A stretch of DNA of 64,000 bases, from NCBI RefSeq assembly GCF_003473485.1, contig NC_053046.1, forward strand, positions 41,997,832 to 42,061,831, read 5' to 3'. The stretch is from Medicago truncatula. Taxonomy: Eukaryota > Streptophyta > Magnoliopsida > Fabales > Fabaceae. The notes beneath the pieces were generated by a model. That model was not told the DNA's origin. It saw only the letters and a list, made by a program, of their open reading frames with translations, and searched no databases. Shown piece after piece: positions 24,101-34,892 of the stretch (position 1 is the stretch's first letter; the number at the start of each line of letters is the position of its first letter). The translations under genes and the position numbers were made by a program.

Positions 24101-26546
24101 CCTTTTAGTAAATACATTTTCTAATAAATGGTAAACAATTACCTTTAATTTTAGTTGCCTGATGTATCCCACATTAGCATACCATAAAATTTTTTTAACC
24201 TTACTCTAAGGATCGCCATTGAGGAGTTGAAGAACTTGCATGAAATTGAGTGGGTTGACATAGATCTCCTACCTTTTTCTTCCCATGTTTGATGGAGGTT
24301 TTAGTTTGTGGATTTTGGTTTGGAACATTAAGAAGGAGGAAGTGTTTGCTTGGAAAAAAGAGGAAATGATGAATTCGAAATCATAACTACATTAAAACAT
24401 AACGAAATTAGGTTAGATTGTTTTAATTTGTGACCCTTGATCTCTAATTAAAAAAAATGAAGAGAGAAGATTAAATAAAATTGTTTTCTCAAATTTTTCT
24501 CACTATAGATAATTTGCTTCCGAGAGAAATACTCTCTCCAATATTTTCTTAGAAACTCTCTCCAATCTTAGATAAAAAAAATAAGGCAAAATTACACAAT
24601 TAGTCCCTTAACTTTATTTTAGGTAACACTTTCGTCCTTTATCTTTTTTTTGTCACGATTTAGTCCTTTATGTTATAAAATGACAATATCTTATCATTTT
24701 TTATGAGATTTTTTTCAAAGAAATTTGATTTTCTAGGCTTGTATGATGAAGATTTACGTTTGCCTATGAGTTTGATGATTTTTTTTTGGAGTTTTTGATT
24801 ATTTTTTTCATAAAAAAGGACAACTATGTTGTTATTTTATAACATAAAGGACTAAATTGTGACAAAGAAAAGATAAAGGACGAAAGTGTTACCTAAAATA
24901 AAGTTAAGGGACTAATTGTGTAATTTTGCCAAAAAAATAAACAACTACCTTATATTATCTTAAATTAAAAAAAATATATAACTTACTTTGACTCTATTTA
25001 ATGTTATTTATCCTAATATACATTTTAATTCATGTAAGTTTTATTTTTAATATTTTTTTATTCTCATGAAACAAGTTCCAATAGATGGTACCTTTCATAA
25101 ATTTATCTTTTTTTAGAAACATTTGAGAAAACTAATTGCATATAAGTAAATTTTTTAACTTAGATATTTTTTTATAATTGAAATCCGAGAGAGTATTGTG
25201 ATTAAATAAAAAAAGTAATAGCTTTATTCAAAGTGGTAGATTTTTTATTATATTTTTATAAGACTATAGCAAAAAGAATAATCTCAATTAAGTTGGTACC
25301 TTACTTTAATCGATTGTCAGTTGCTCATATATATTATTAAAAAAGAAAAAAATTATATGAAATTTGGGAGGACAAAAAATCTGATGCAGTCAATCCAAGT
25401 GGATCCACCCTAACGGGTAATACATAAAAAAAAAAAAAAAAAGATCAACAAAGTGGATTCAAACCTAATTAATTCTAACAAACGAATACCATTAACGATA
25501 GACGTTTGTGATCGAGGGCAAAGTGGGTCTATAATTTGGCGAATTGATCGATCTTCATCACAAAATCGGATCATGTGCCATCAACTCCCTGCAACAACGG
25601 CAACAAGCATTAACGACTCTTTCAAGTCCACACACTCTCATGTCAATCAAGGATTAATGGGATACGAAACACATACATATTCTTGAGAGTGTGGAGTAGA
25701 TTCAACCGCCAACACGGTAATTAACAAATCCACATGCACTAACAGTTTACTGCTATGATCAACATCAAATTAACAGTCATTTCTGGCCCAACATAGAACC
25801 GCAACCACCTCCAAAGAAAGGGAGGAGACGGCGGATTCGAATGACCCACCATAACCAATCCACACGACGACGAAAAAGGTCTAAAATGGTGGCAAAATAG
25901 AGGATAAAGAACGGACCTTTTCGGGTTTCAACCAAACCAACGCGGGGTTCTGCCATTGAGAAGCCAACACACGGAACCAAACAAGATCGCCGGTGACAAC
26001 CAACAATTTATGAATACCAACAACTCAGCAACCACCACCCGTGGCAGATGCGGTACTGGTTGAATCGGAAACCAACGACACAAATTGTTGTGGGAACCGG
26101 AAAAAGGGTGGTGCGGGGGGACGACGCCACTCATCACACCATCGTTGCATGTTGGTACATCGTAAGTGATGAAGGTATCGAAAAAAGGGGGTGAGGTGGC
26201 AGAAGATTTCTAAAGAGAGGGCAGAGTCATAATGGTAGATTATAACAAATGTAATCACACCTCTTATTAATTAGATATATTTTTAAGAATATAGTAATTA
26301 TTTATAGTATTTTTATATTTTAAGCATAGTTGTACTTTTTCTCACTATTTTATGCAGAGTTAGCATGTCCCTACCAACTTTGTCTCAATTTTAAATATGA
26401 AGATAAAGTACTACATAATATCAAAATTATGAATCAAATCAAACTAAAAAAGTCAAATAATATCTAAAAAACGTATTTATGTGTAAACCCTGTTAAAACA
26501 TTTTAAATAAAATGTATCCCGTGCTTGGCACGGGGCGTTACACTAG
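21119..26546 (+). mobile_element. Candidate non-autonomous Helitron (about 5.4 kb)
   Basis: The 3' end is convincing. A perfect 7-bp stem with a 3-nt loop (CCCGTGC at 26518, GCACGGG ending at 26534) is followed 12 nt later by CTAG and then a host T. The 5' end is less certain and is placed at TCTTTATACTAAC after a host A, the closest match to plant Helitron starts in this area. Helitrons insert between A and T without target duplication, which fits both borders. No Rep/helicase ORF is present. The interior is AT-rich, holds a MITE (24585-24931) and a more GC-rich patch at 25450-26260 that could be captured host sequence. Confidence 0.55.
24585..24931. mobile_element. Mutator-type MITE with long inverted repeats
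   Basis: The arms are about 90-100 bp and nearly perfect: GGCAAAATTACACAATTAGT on the left against its complement at the right end. The flanks share AAAAAAATAA, giving a 9-10 bp target duplication as in Mutator elements. The central part encodes nothing. It is nested inside the candidate Helitron. Confidence 0.85.
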
Positions 26547-27791
26547 TACCCAACAAAATGTAGTCTATTTGTGATGAAGTGGAGAGCCTTTGTAGAAACT
26601 TTATATGAGAAACTGCATCAAACGTGAAGAAATGTCATTTTATCTCCTAGAATACTATATGTAAATCTAAGGAGGAGATGGTGGTGGTCTAGGGTTCTGC
26701 AATTTGAGAAGGGTTAACATTAGTTCTTTGTCTAGTGGAAGCCTCCCCATTGCATTTCCTTCAATAACATAAATGGTACTTTTATTGGGCATTCTAGTCT
26801 TTCTTCTTACAGAGGTTTCATTAGGAACTCCGCAAGTTGTTTTCTTTGTGGCTTAACTTGTATTCATGGTGGTTCTACTTCAACTATGGTTGAGTTTTGG
26901 GGTCTTGTTTATGGTTTGAGGTTGGCATGTGACCTAGGTATCAATTCTCATAGAGTGGAGACAAAATCACTCACGCTGGTGGGAATGGTGAAGTTTCAGA
27001 AATCTTAAATCATGATATTTTACATCTTATCAAAGAGACGTTAAATCTTATGGATCGTGATCATTAAAAGTATAAGATCAAACATGTTTATCGTAAAGCT
27101 AATCATTAGACAGATAAGCTTGAAAACCTAGTTCATGGAGGAGATTTTGGTTTGGCGGAGCACATCTACTCGAACCAAGTTTTTGTTTTTTAATTAACAT
27201 TTATTTATAAACAAAACCAAGTTTTCTTTATCAAAGAAAAAAAAATAACATAGTATATGAACACATCAATTATATTTTTTTTTTAATTTGGTATCTTCCA
27301 CACACGTAACTTTGAAGACTAATCCCTCCGATCTTTTAGGATTCAAATGGACGACAAACTATGTCTAAAAGTTGTAACGTTGTTGTATGTTCAAAACTAG
27401 ATTCGAACAACAAACTTAATTAAGTTAGAAGAGACCGAACAAATCAATTTAAACTAACCACAATTTATATTTACACACCAAACCCGTTATTGTTGAGTGT
27501 AAAGGGTGTATACTCAGTAAATCTCAAGTCTTCTATAAAATAAACAAAAAGACTTTAAATGAGCTTATAAAAAGTGGCACAATCAAGATATTAGCCGTTT
27601 TACAAGAAAGAGTTAAGATCATCAATATCAAACGTAAAGATCTAGTGTTTACCATACAAACAAATGTTTTCATGGTACTTCATTATTTCAATATTAAACT
27701 ATAAATTATGCTTACAACACAAAAATACCAACACATTTTATTCAAGCAACATATAGTGTGATCCTCATATATGCATGACCATTGTGTTTAC
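26547..27791. other. Gene-free stretch with LINE RNase H fragment
   Basis: A broken LINE RNase H domain lies at 26700-27190. The rest, up to the 3' end of the cytochrome b561 gene, is AT-rich and holds no recognised feature. Confidence 0.5.
26700..27190 (+). mobile_element. LINE RNase H-like fragment, broken
   Basis: The plus strand contains VEFWGLVYGLRLACDLGINS, which matches the helix preceding the second catalytic acid of LINE RNase H domains. It then gives a frame-shifted segment related to VYRKANHxxDKLEN. Stops and shifts interrupt it throughout. It is a relic. Confidence 0.6.
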
Positions 27792-30481
27792 CTACTCCTT
27801 TTGATCTTGAACGCTGGCATTGTCCGACTTATTTTTGTTTGGCTGGTTTTCCTTTTTATCATGGTGTTTATCTTTTTTCCATTTATCCATGATAAATTTA
27901 ATCCATGTGAAAATCTCCAAAGCAAATGCAATGGTACCCAAACCTATAAGAATTCCAATGTAACTCCACCTCCAGCTACTACCCCCATGCAAAATGTTAA
28001 TTCCTTTAAATATGTTTATGACTATGATAGCCAGTAGTCCATATCCAAGAAAATGATGATACATATTCCAATATTTCCGGTAATCATCTGTCGACTTGGG
28101 TTTTAAGCGAAAAGCCAACATCTGAAAATAGCAAAATTCCATTCTTTCATTATACATTTCATTACATTTGGAGGAGATATATTTCATATCACACTTTTTT
28201 CACTAGCATATTGGCTAAAATTTCACGCATAAGGTGAATAAGTGAGGAATTTAGGGTTCGAACCCTGATCGGCCGATCCTGTATATATAATATGATGTCC
28301 CTACTCCCTACAAACCTATGAAGTATGGACTCCGACACGGACACCTGACACGATAATGACACGGACACTTTGATACCGCTAGTGTAAAAAATATAAGACA
28401 CTGACACCGCTAGATATATGTTAATTTATTTATATACGGTCTAAAATGAAAATCAAAATACATATATAAGCATCTAACTTGAGCAAATTATTTCATTAGA
28501 AAAAGTTCTAAAACAAGATATTGTAGTATTTGACCTTTTTTTTTGTGGTCGGGGTTTGAACCCCGGACCTTGCATATTTTATATATTGTCCATACCAACT
28601 GAGTTAAGTTCACGAGGACATAATATTTGACCTTTATTTATTCATCTACTATCAAAAAGCTAAAAATGTTATAATAAACTATAATGTTTATTACCCCTAA
28701 TTGATCAACATTTCTCAAAACATATGTAACTCTTGTATCTACGGTATCTGGAAGCAAGAGGAAAAAAAATGTTTTAGACATTTGTCTGAGTTGTCCGACA
28801 CGACTTGTATGAGTGTTATATAGATGTCGGACACCGGTCCAAAGAGTGTCGAATTAACTAAAAAACAATTTTATTTAGGACACTGATTTTGGTTTTCCAA
28901 CACATGTCGGACAAATGTCATACGAGTGTCGGACACCGCGACACGGCTTGACCTAGAAGTGTCCGTGCTTCATAGCTACAAAGTAATAGTCACGAGACTC
29001 TTAACACTTATTAGTAAAATGTGATTTAATTCCATTACATGAACATATAGCTATATGATGAAGTATCCAATTGTTTGAAAAAAATTATAAAATTTTGTTG
29101 AGATGATAAGTCCAGTTCTTTAATATTTTTTCTCTCTTCAATCAATCTAAGATCACGTACTTGAGTTCTACAATCATTTTTCTTCTGGTATCTTAAATAA
29201 GGTATCATACCATATACATAAAAATTAACTTATATTGGAGTTTTAGGCATTATTGAAGTTGTTCATAGGAGATGATTTATAAATATAACATCAAAATTAA
29301 TACCTGGATTGTACTAAAAGTGAAAATGAGAATGCCAAAGTCTCGATGAGTGTGGAAGACATAGTATCTAGAAGAATGTCCAAGAACCAATCCAATAACC
29401 CAACCAGCAGTACCAATGAGAAAACCAGTTGTTTGGCAACCAATGTGCAAGTAAAACCACCATGGATCCTTGTGAAAAGGATACACTCGAAAGTATCTTG
29501 GAATTATTACTCCCATAGGTAACAACGTTCCCCACCCTATAATGTTTAGAACTCCATGTACCTAAATTTCAATACATAAATAAGATTTTTCGTCAATAAA
29601 TCACATTCACAATCAGTATATTATTATATGTATAATGGGAGAAGTAGTTATGATAAATGTCAAGCAATTTTATGATCTCGCGATGGTATTTTGATTGACG
29701 GTGTAAAAAATATTTGTTGTATAAGAACAATCACACCTAAACCACAATTTAAAACCATGATTGAGTAGTCAACATAGTAGCATAGAAGAAAAAGGATTGT
29801 TACCGATCGAAGGAAACTCAGCTTCTGTCCCCGGCTGCGACCATCGGTTGAAGTCAAGTCTATAGTCTCAGTGCTATCTACATTGTGAAGAGTTGTTGGA
29901 TGGCCCAAAGGTCTCTGACCCCTAACATTATTCCCAACTTGCCAAACATGGTTCAACCTTGTTATGTTATATTTATCAGAAGGCAAAACTAATCTAGCAT
30001 AGATAGTATAAAAATTTGACCCTTGATCATGTTGAATCGACATATCTGACACATTAAGGCCAATATCGGTAGGTAAAAGACTACAACCTCTTTTGGTTCC
30101 TTTAGTAACATCATAGGTACCAACTGGCAAATATGTACCATGGTATCTGATCCCTATGATTGCCTTTGTTCCAATCATTTCAGCCCTATTCCCTGGATTC
30201 ACACCCCATCCTATCCACCCATCCCCTTGACCTATATTTGCACCAAATAAGATTTCAAGTATTGTGGTTGAGTTTGTGCCGTTGTGGTAATTCCAAGCAA
30301 ATTCGGCTCCTAGAGTTCGTAATGGTTTGCATTTTGTTATGTTTCTTTTTTCCATGAGTTTCGCAAATTTATGGCTGCATGAATATGATTGAGCTTTGAC
30401 ACCAATATTTGTAAAGAAGAGAAAGGACAATATCATAATGGTTACTAAGGTAGAAGATGACATGATTTTTTTGCTCTTCAT
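27792..30481 (-). CDS. Cytochrome b561 and DOMON domain-containing protein
   Basis: Exons: 30481-29804, 29561-29304 and 28121-27792, all phase 0, giving 421 aa. A signal peptide (about residues 7-31, ending VKAQS) precedes a DOMON domain at roughly 45-175 (GWIGWGVNP, RGCSLLP). Exons 2 and 3 encode a cytochrome b561 core of about five membrane helices. The four histidines expected to bind two b-type haems are visible: H228 (VHGVLN), H265 (YLHIGCQ), H298 (THRDFGI) and H334 (YHHFLGY). The tail is Lys/Asp-rich. Proteins of this family are plasma-membrane electron-transfer proteins, ascorbate-linked in characterised members, with the DOMON domain in the apoplast. Intron 2 carries a 660-bp DNA element with a nested SINE. 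A TATA box precedes the start. The gene looks intact. Confidence 0.9.
28316..28975. mobile_element. DNA transposon (hAT-like) in the b561 gene intron
   Basis: The left end (CTATGAAGTATGGAC) and the complement of the right end (CTATGAAGCACGGAC) are terminal inverted repeats. The flanks CTACAAAC and CTACAAAG agree in 7 of 8 bases, suggesting an 8-bp target duplication. Sub-terminal GGACACC/GTCCGACAC motifs repeat in both arms. It is non-coding. Confidence 0.75.
28539..28623 (-). mobile_element. Short tRNA-derived SINE, nested copy
   Basis: On the minus strand the element reads CCTCGTGAACTTAACTCAGT, a 23-nt spacer absent from the copy at 1243, then GCAAGGTCCGGGGTTCAAAC and a poly(A) tail. TATTTGACCTTT flanks both sides (ending 28538 and starting 28624), a 12-bp target duplication. 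It inserted into the DNA transposon at 28316-28975. Confidence 0.85.
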
Positions 30482-30522
30482 GTTCTTTTTTCTTCTTTTG
30501 GTTATTTATGGCAAGTAATATG

Positions 30523-30531
30523 TTATATATA
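30523..30531 (-). promoter_or_regulatory. TATA box of the DOMON-b561 gene
   Basis: The minus strand reads CTCTATATATAACAT about 45 bp upstream of the ATG at 30481. It is the only such motif close to the start. Confidence 0.55.
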
Positions 30532-32445
30532 GAGAACAATATAGATTATAGTTAAGTCTTTTGTTCTGGTTGGATACTAAAGTGTTTGTTACCGTACATT
30601 AAAGCCAATCATGCTATGTTTTGTTGCTTTTGTTGTTTCTCTTTTATCATAAGAGATTGTCTTATACTTCTTTGAGAGGGTAAGAATTTTAGAACCTTCA
30701 CAATGACATTTGCTAAAAATGTTGCGTTACAAATAATTATGAATTTGCTCTGTATTGTTCTTTAGAAGTTACTTAAAGTGGCACATGTTTGAAGAGAAAT
30801 CGTGTATCATGCAGCATCATTGTTGAATATGCTTAGATTGCTTACGTGAGATGTAGGAAATCCCTTTCACCTTTATGCTTGAGGACCTAATAGTTTGTTT
30901 CTACTCATTAATTATTTGCTCTCATTCATATTCCTTACTTTATTTGCTCTCATTCACATTCACCTTTATGCTTGAAAGTTCAATTTTTTTGTTTTGGTTG
31001 AAAATTTTCCTAATACTTGAAAGATTATATCATATTTTTATTTCCTAATCTTTGTTAATAAAACAATATAATATGTAATATTCCTATAATTATGGTGGCA
31101 TGCATTATAATTTTTTATAGAACTCATAATTGAGAGAAAAGTATAGAACTCATAATTTTTTATTACAATGCTCCCTTTTACACATATAATTCTATATAAA
31201 AAGGAGAAGATAATAAGTAACAAAGATAACTAACTTAACTAAATATAAACTAATTATTAACAACTCTTAAGAAACTTATCTCTAATAGTTATAGTATGGT
31301 ATCTTGGCATTCAATGGAACCATATTTTTTAACGACATTATACTAGACACTTCATGTTGACTTTCAACATTCTTATGTGGTAGATTTCTAGAAACATCAT
31401 CATTCTCATGTGTACGGTTTTTTTTTTCTTAACCAAGGATTTACAACCCTCACATACCATACACTGACCCTTACGCTAGACTCCATATATTCTTTAGAGA
31501 AATAAATGTATAAAATTCAATGCATTGAAACACACTCTATACAAGTTTTGTGAAGCAAAAACTGTTTTTTATATAGTAGTATAAAAGTAGCAAATCAACA
31601 CCAATTTCAGTTTTTTCCTTAAATAGAAAACATCAATTTCAGTTTTACTAGTCTCTTTTTTTTTTTTGAAAGAAGTTTTACTAGTCTCTTTGTTCCACAA
31701 TAAGTGTTACGTTTGTAAATAATTTATTCCGAAATGAATGTTATTTTCAAGATAATACCAATTAAAGGGACAAATAAGTTAATATCAAATACCAAAAAAA
31801 AAATGTTTTTTCTCTCAAAAAAAAAAAAATGTTTCAATGAATTACTATCATGGTTGTTGCAAAACTATATGTTGAGGAAAAAAATCAATAAAAAATCAAA
31901 ATACTTTCAGCTATTTTTTCCACAGCTGTATCCACCTCCTAAATCAGCCAAGTAGAGATGGGTACGCAATATGAATAGATTTTTGTTGTTTTGTCTGTTC
32001 ACATCTTATTTTTGTTGTGCTGTATTATTTGCAAGTTGTATATAAATTTTCAAGTTTATTCTATAATAATTTGGTCCTTATGATAATATTAAATAGCTTA
32101 ATTGTACAATTAACCTTCTCTATATTCTAATATTAGTGACATGATTCAGACTAAGACTGTTATTCATGAACGTGCCAGAACCTTTTGTGTTGTTTTAGAG
32201 AAATCTTAGAATTATTTTGGGTTCAAGCATAGCTTTTGCTTGATCAGAAACAAACACACCAAATGGTTCATCTACATTCTGACGATTCAACTAACTGTTT
32301 TTGATCAGAAACAAGTTGTTGAGGCGATCTTGAATCTCAAACATTCCGTATCTAATACACTGATTAGCATGAATACCAAGACAATCACGGAACCTCCCAA
32401 TAAAGATTCCATATACTGGCAGCAAGGTATTTGCCACTGATATTA
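30532..32445. other. Gene-free stretch
   Basis: AT-rich sequence between two minus-strand genes. I see no coding exon, clear transposon ends or RNA gene. ORFs of about 60 codons here have no recognisable motif. Confidence 0.5.
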
Positions 32446-34139
32446 TTATTTCTTCTTTAAGCTTCTTATCATATACAAACCAATTGGACTGAACTCTTCA
32501 AATTGCTTGTTGAACAATTTTAGCTTTTCTTTCAATATATCTTCTGCAACATCACCATTCAGTGCCGCACAGTCATTGTTGTCCAACTTCAAAAATTCCA
32601 ACACTTTATTCCATGAATACCTTTGATAAAGATCAAGGTCTTGTTGGAATTTCGCTTGATTTCTTTGGAACCAATCATTACCAAATATGGTTTCCAAGTC
32701 CAAGCTTTTAATCATAGCTTCTATGTGCCTCCTATTATTCATCATGAAAAGATAGCGCAAAGCAAGTTCTCTGTACTCTTTGGACTTATATGTCAATCTT
32801 TTCTCTAACATATCCATTATCCATTCCATCTGTTCTATAAAAGAATCTTTCACTACTACTCCATTATTCACCTTGGGATATTCCTGCAAAACTTGTTCGA
32901 GCGTGTGGCGTGACCTACAAGCAGAAGTGACGTAGCTAATGATCTGGACTGCCGTTGGATGATGTCGACCATCAGACCGAGAAACTTTCTTTGCTGCTGG
33001 GACACGGAAGGTCAGATAATTTAGTTTCAAGAAAAGGTCCCTGATTGCTTCTCCTAATCTGTTTTGGACTGTAACTGCAGCTTCCTTCACCGAAGAATCA
33101 GGACCCAAGTGGAATTTCGATATCAGATGATGCAAAGTCTCAAAGATTGCAAGCATTTTGAATAAACACCAAATGGAAGGGCTTCCATCAGCAACTGCAT
33201 TAGCAAAATTTAGAAGCTGAAATGTTGATCCGTGGAAAACCTCTGTGAAACAACGAGTAGCAGAGGAGGCGAAACCTGAAAAGACATGATCACAGAGTCG
33301 TTGTTCAAATGGAAATAGAATCTTAAGAGCGATTTCTGATGCTGTGATCCATAAAGGTAGTTGATCAAATCTGGAGGCAACTCATCGATCATGAAGTTAG
33401 GGCCGGGCAACATCAATTCAGAGTCATCATATTCATTGACATGCTTCAAAAGCATGTCGACAAGGTTCAAATTTTTCTGATGAAGCATGTTAAGATAATT
33501 TTTTAGTTGTTCCATCGTACTAGCAATATCAGTATTAGCTAGTTGTGGCGAATCTACTTCAATAATTACTGAATTTTCATCTTGGAATTCACAAAATCCA
33601 ATTTCTTCTACAGAAGAAAAGGAAGAACGAAAAATAATAAGGGAGTAAATCAAACCTGCTCCAATAATGAATAACTGGAATTTAATCTTCATGAGTAACA
33701 CAGTTAGACATCCAAGAAAAAAGTAAAGAAGATCCACTTCGAATCCACAATGAGATTGCCTCGACAAACTCAGTGACATGATAGCAAAGGCAGCACAAGA
33801 AATGAGGCTATAAGCATCTGGTTTTCCATTTACCACTTTATCGAAGTAAAACGAATAGACAGAGGTGATTGTCAATACTAAAAAAGCTGTATGAGCTTTG
33901 AACCGAAGACTTCTAGACTGTTTCCATATATTTTCATACAAAATCATGATGCAAATGATGAAACTGAAAACAGTGTAAAGAATTATCTTCAACAAATTCC
34001 AATTTCCAAATAGATAGTTGAAGGAAGAGCTTAGAGCATAACAAACCAGTCCAACAGCAGCTGAAGCAAATCCCACAAATCTCCATACCTTTGTCTGCAA
34101 CAGCCACCTCTGAACTTTGATGAGCATGTGTACTGTCAT
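32446..34139 (-). pseudogene. EXO70J-like: membrane module fused to Exo70 domain, internally deleted
   Basis: The minus strand opens at ATG 34139 (MTVHMLIKVQRW); an upstream in-frame ATG at 34211 is possible. A hydrophobic module of about five helices follows (YALSSSFNYLFGNW, KAHTAFLVL, SLISCAAFAIMSL, FFLGCLTVLLMKI). Then comes an acidic linker and the start of an Exo70 domain (LMLPGPNFMIDELPPDLI). The frame ends at 33210. The Exo70 domain resumes in another frame from about 33360: WITASEIALKILFPFEQRLC, CFTEVFHGSTFQLLNFANAV, then on to the stop at 32446 (PIGLYMIRSLKKK). The segment normally lying between these parts, some 60-90 residues, is missing. Exo70 is a subunit of the exocyst tethering complex. 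EXO70J members with an N-terminal membrane region are described from legumes. This copy looks broken by an internal deletion with frameshift. Confidence 0.75.
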
Positions 34140-34892
34140 GTTCTTTCTTACAAAGTATGTTATTAAAAATTGCTTACAGAGAAACTTATGGAAGCAATTA
34201 TGGGCAACCAATTATGGAAGATTATGTGACATGAGTTTTGCATTGATAGGCCTCAAGGCCAGCTGTCCAAGTCTAATTTGTAATAAGAAATTCGTTTGGT
34301 TATAGAAAGTCATACATATTTGTCAACAAGTTGTGACCACATGTCTAGACTTATCATAAAACTGACCACAATAATTTTCATATCAGTCCTGGAAATTAAG
34401 TAACATGCCTAGGTGTGAAAAGCCATATTTCATTTTTTTTTATCGCAGATCAAGTGTATCACCATAATCTGTTGCGATTGGATTAATCCTATAAAAATAC
34501 TATTTAAGAGTACCTGCTAGAAATCCACAATATTTACTGTACTGCTTTGTAAAGATATTTCAGCATGATTTTTGACTTTTAGAACTACTCTATTCAAATG
34601 TTCACACTAGTCTTTCTTTCTGATTATTATAAACCTTGCAAACTTTCATATAAAAACCTTTATTCAATCCTTCAATGACAACTGTCCAAGTCTTATTTGC
34701 AATAGAAAGACAACATATCTTGTCAACAACAGATTGAGAGACTTGTGATGACCACAAATTAGAATATAATTTTAATTGACTTAATTATGAATTTGTTTCT
34801 ACCTCAAACCCTTCTCTAACACAAGGAAAACATAACAGTCTTAGAATCCAAATACAAAATAACACACCACTGCCCTTAAGAAATTAAGTACT
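34140..34892. promoter_or_regulatory. Shared intergenic region between EXO70J-like and WRP-like loci
   Basis: About 750 bp separate two divergent start codons, so this region would contain both promoters. It also holds a direct duplication. The block around 34257-34410 (CTGTCCAAGTCTAATTTG ... GAAATTAAGTAACATGCC) resembles 34682-34900 (CTGTCCAAGTCTTATTTG ... GAAATTAAGTACTATGCC), which includes the start codon of the WRP-like locus. No obvious TATA box decides either start. Confidence 0.5.

Noticed and set aside
25777..26258. Overlapping minus-strand ORFs rich in Trp, Arg and Pro
   Set aside because: Several overlapping frames in a GC-richer patch of the candidate Helitron; no frame shows a family motif.
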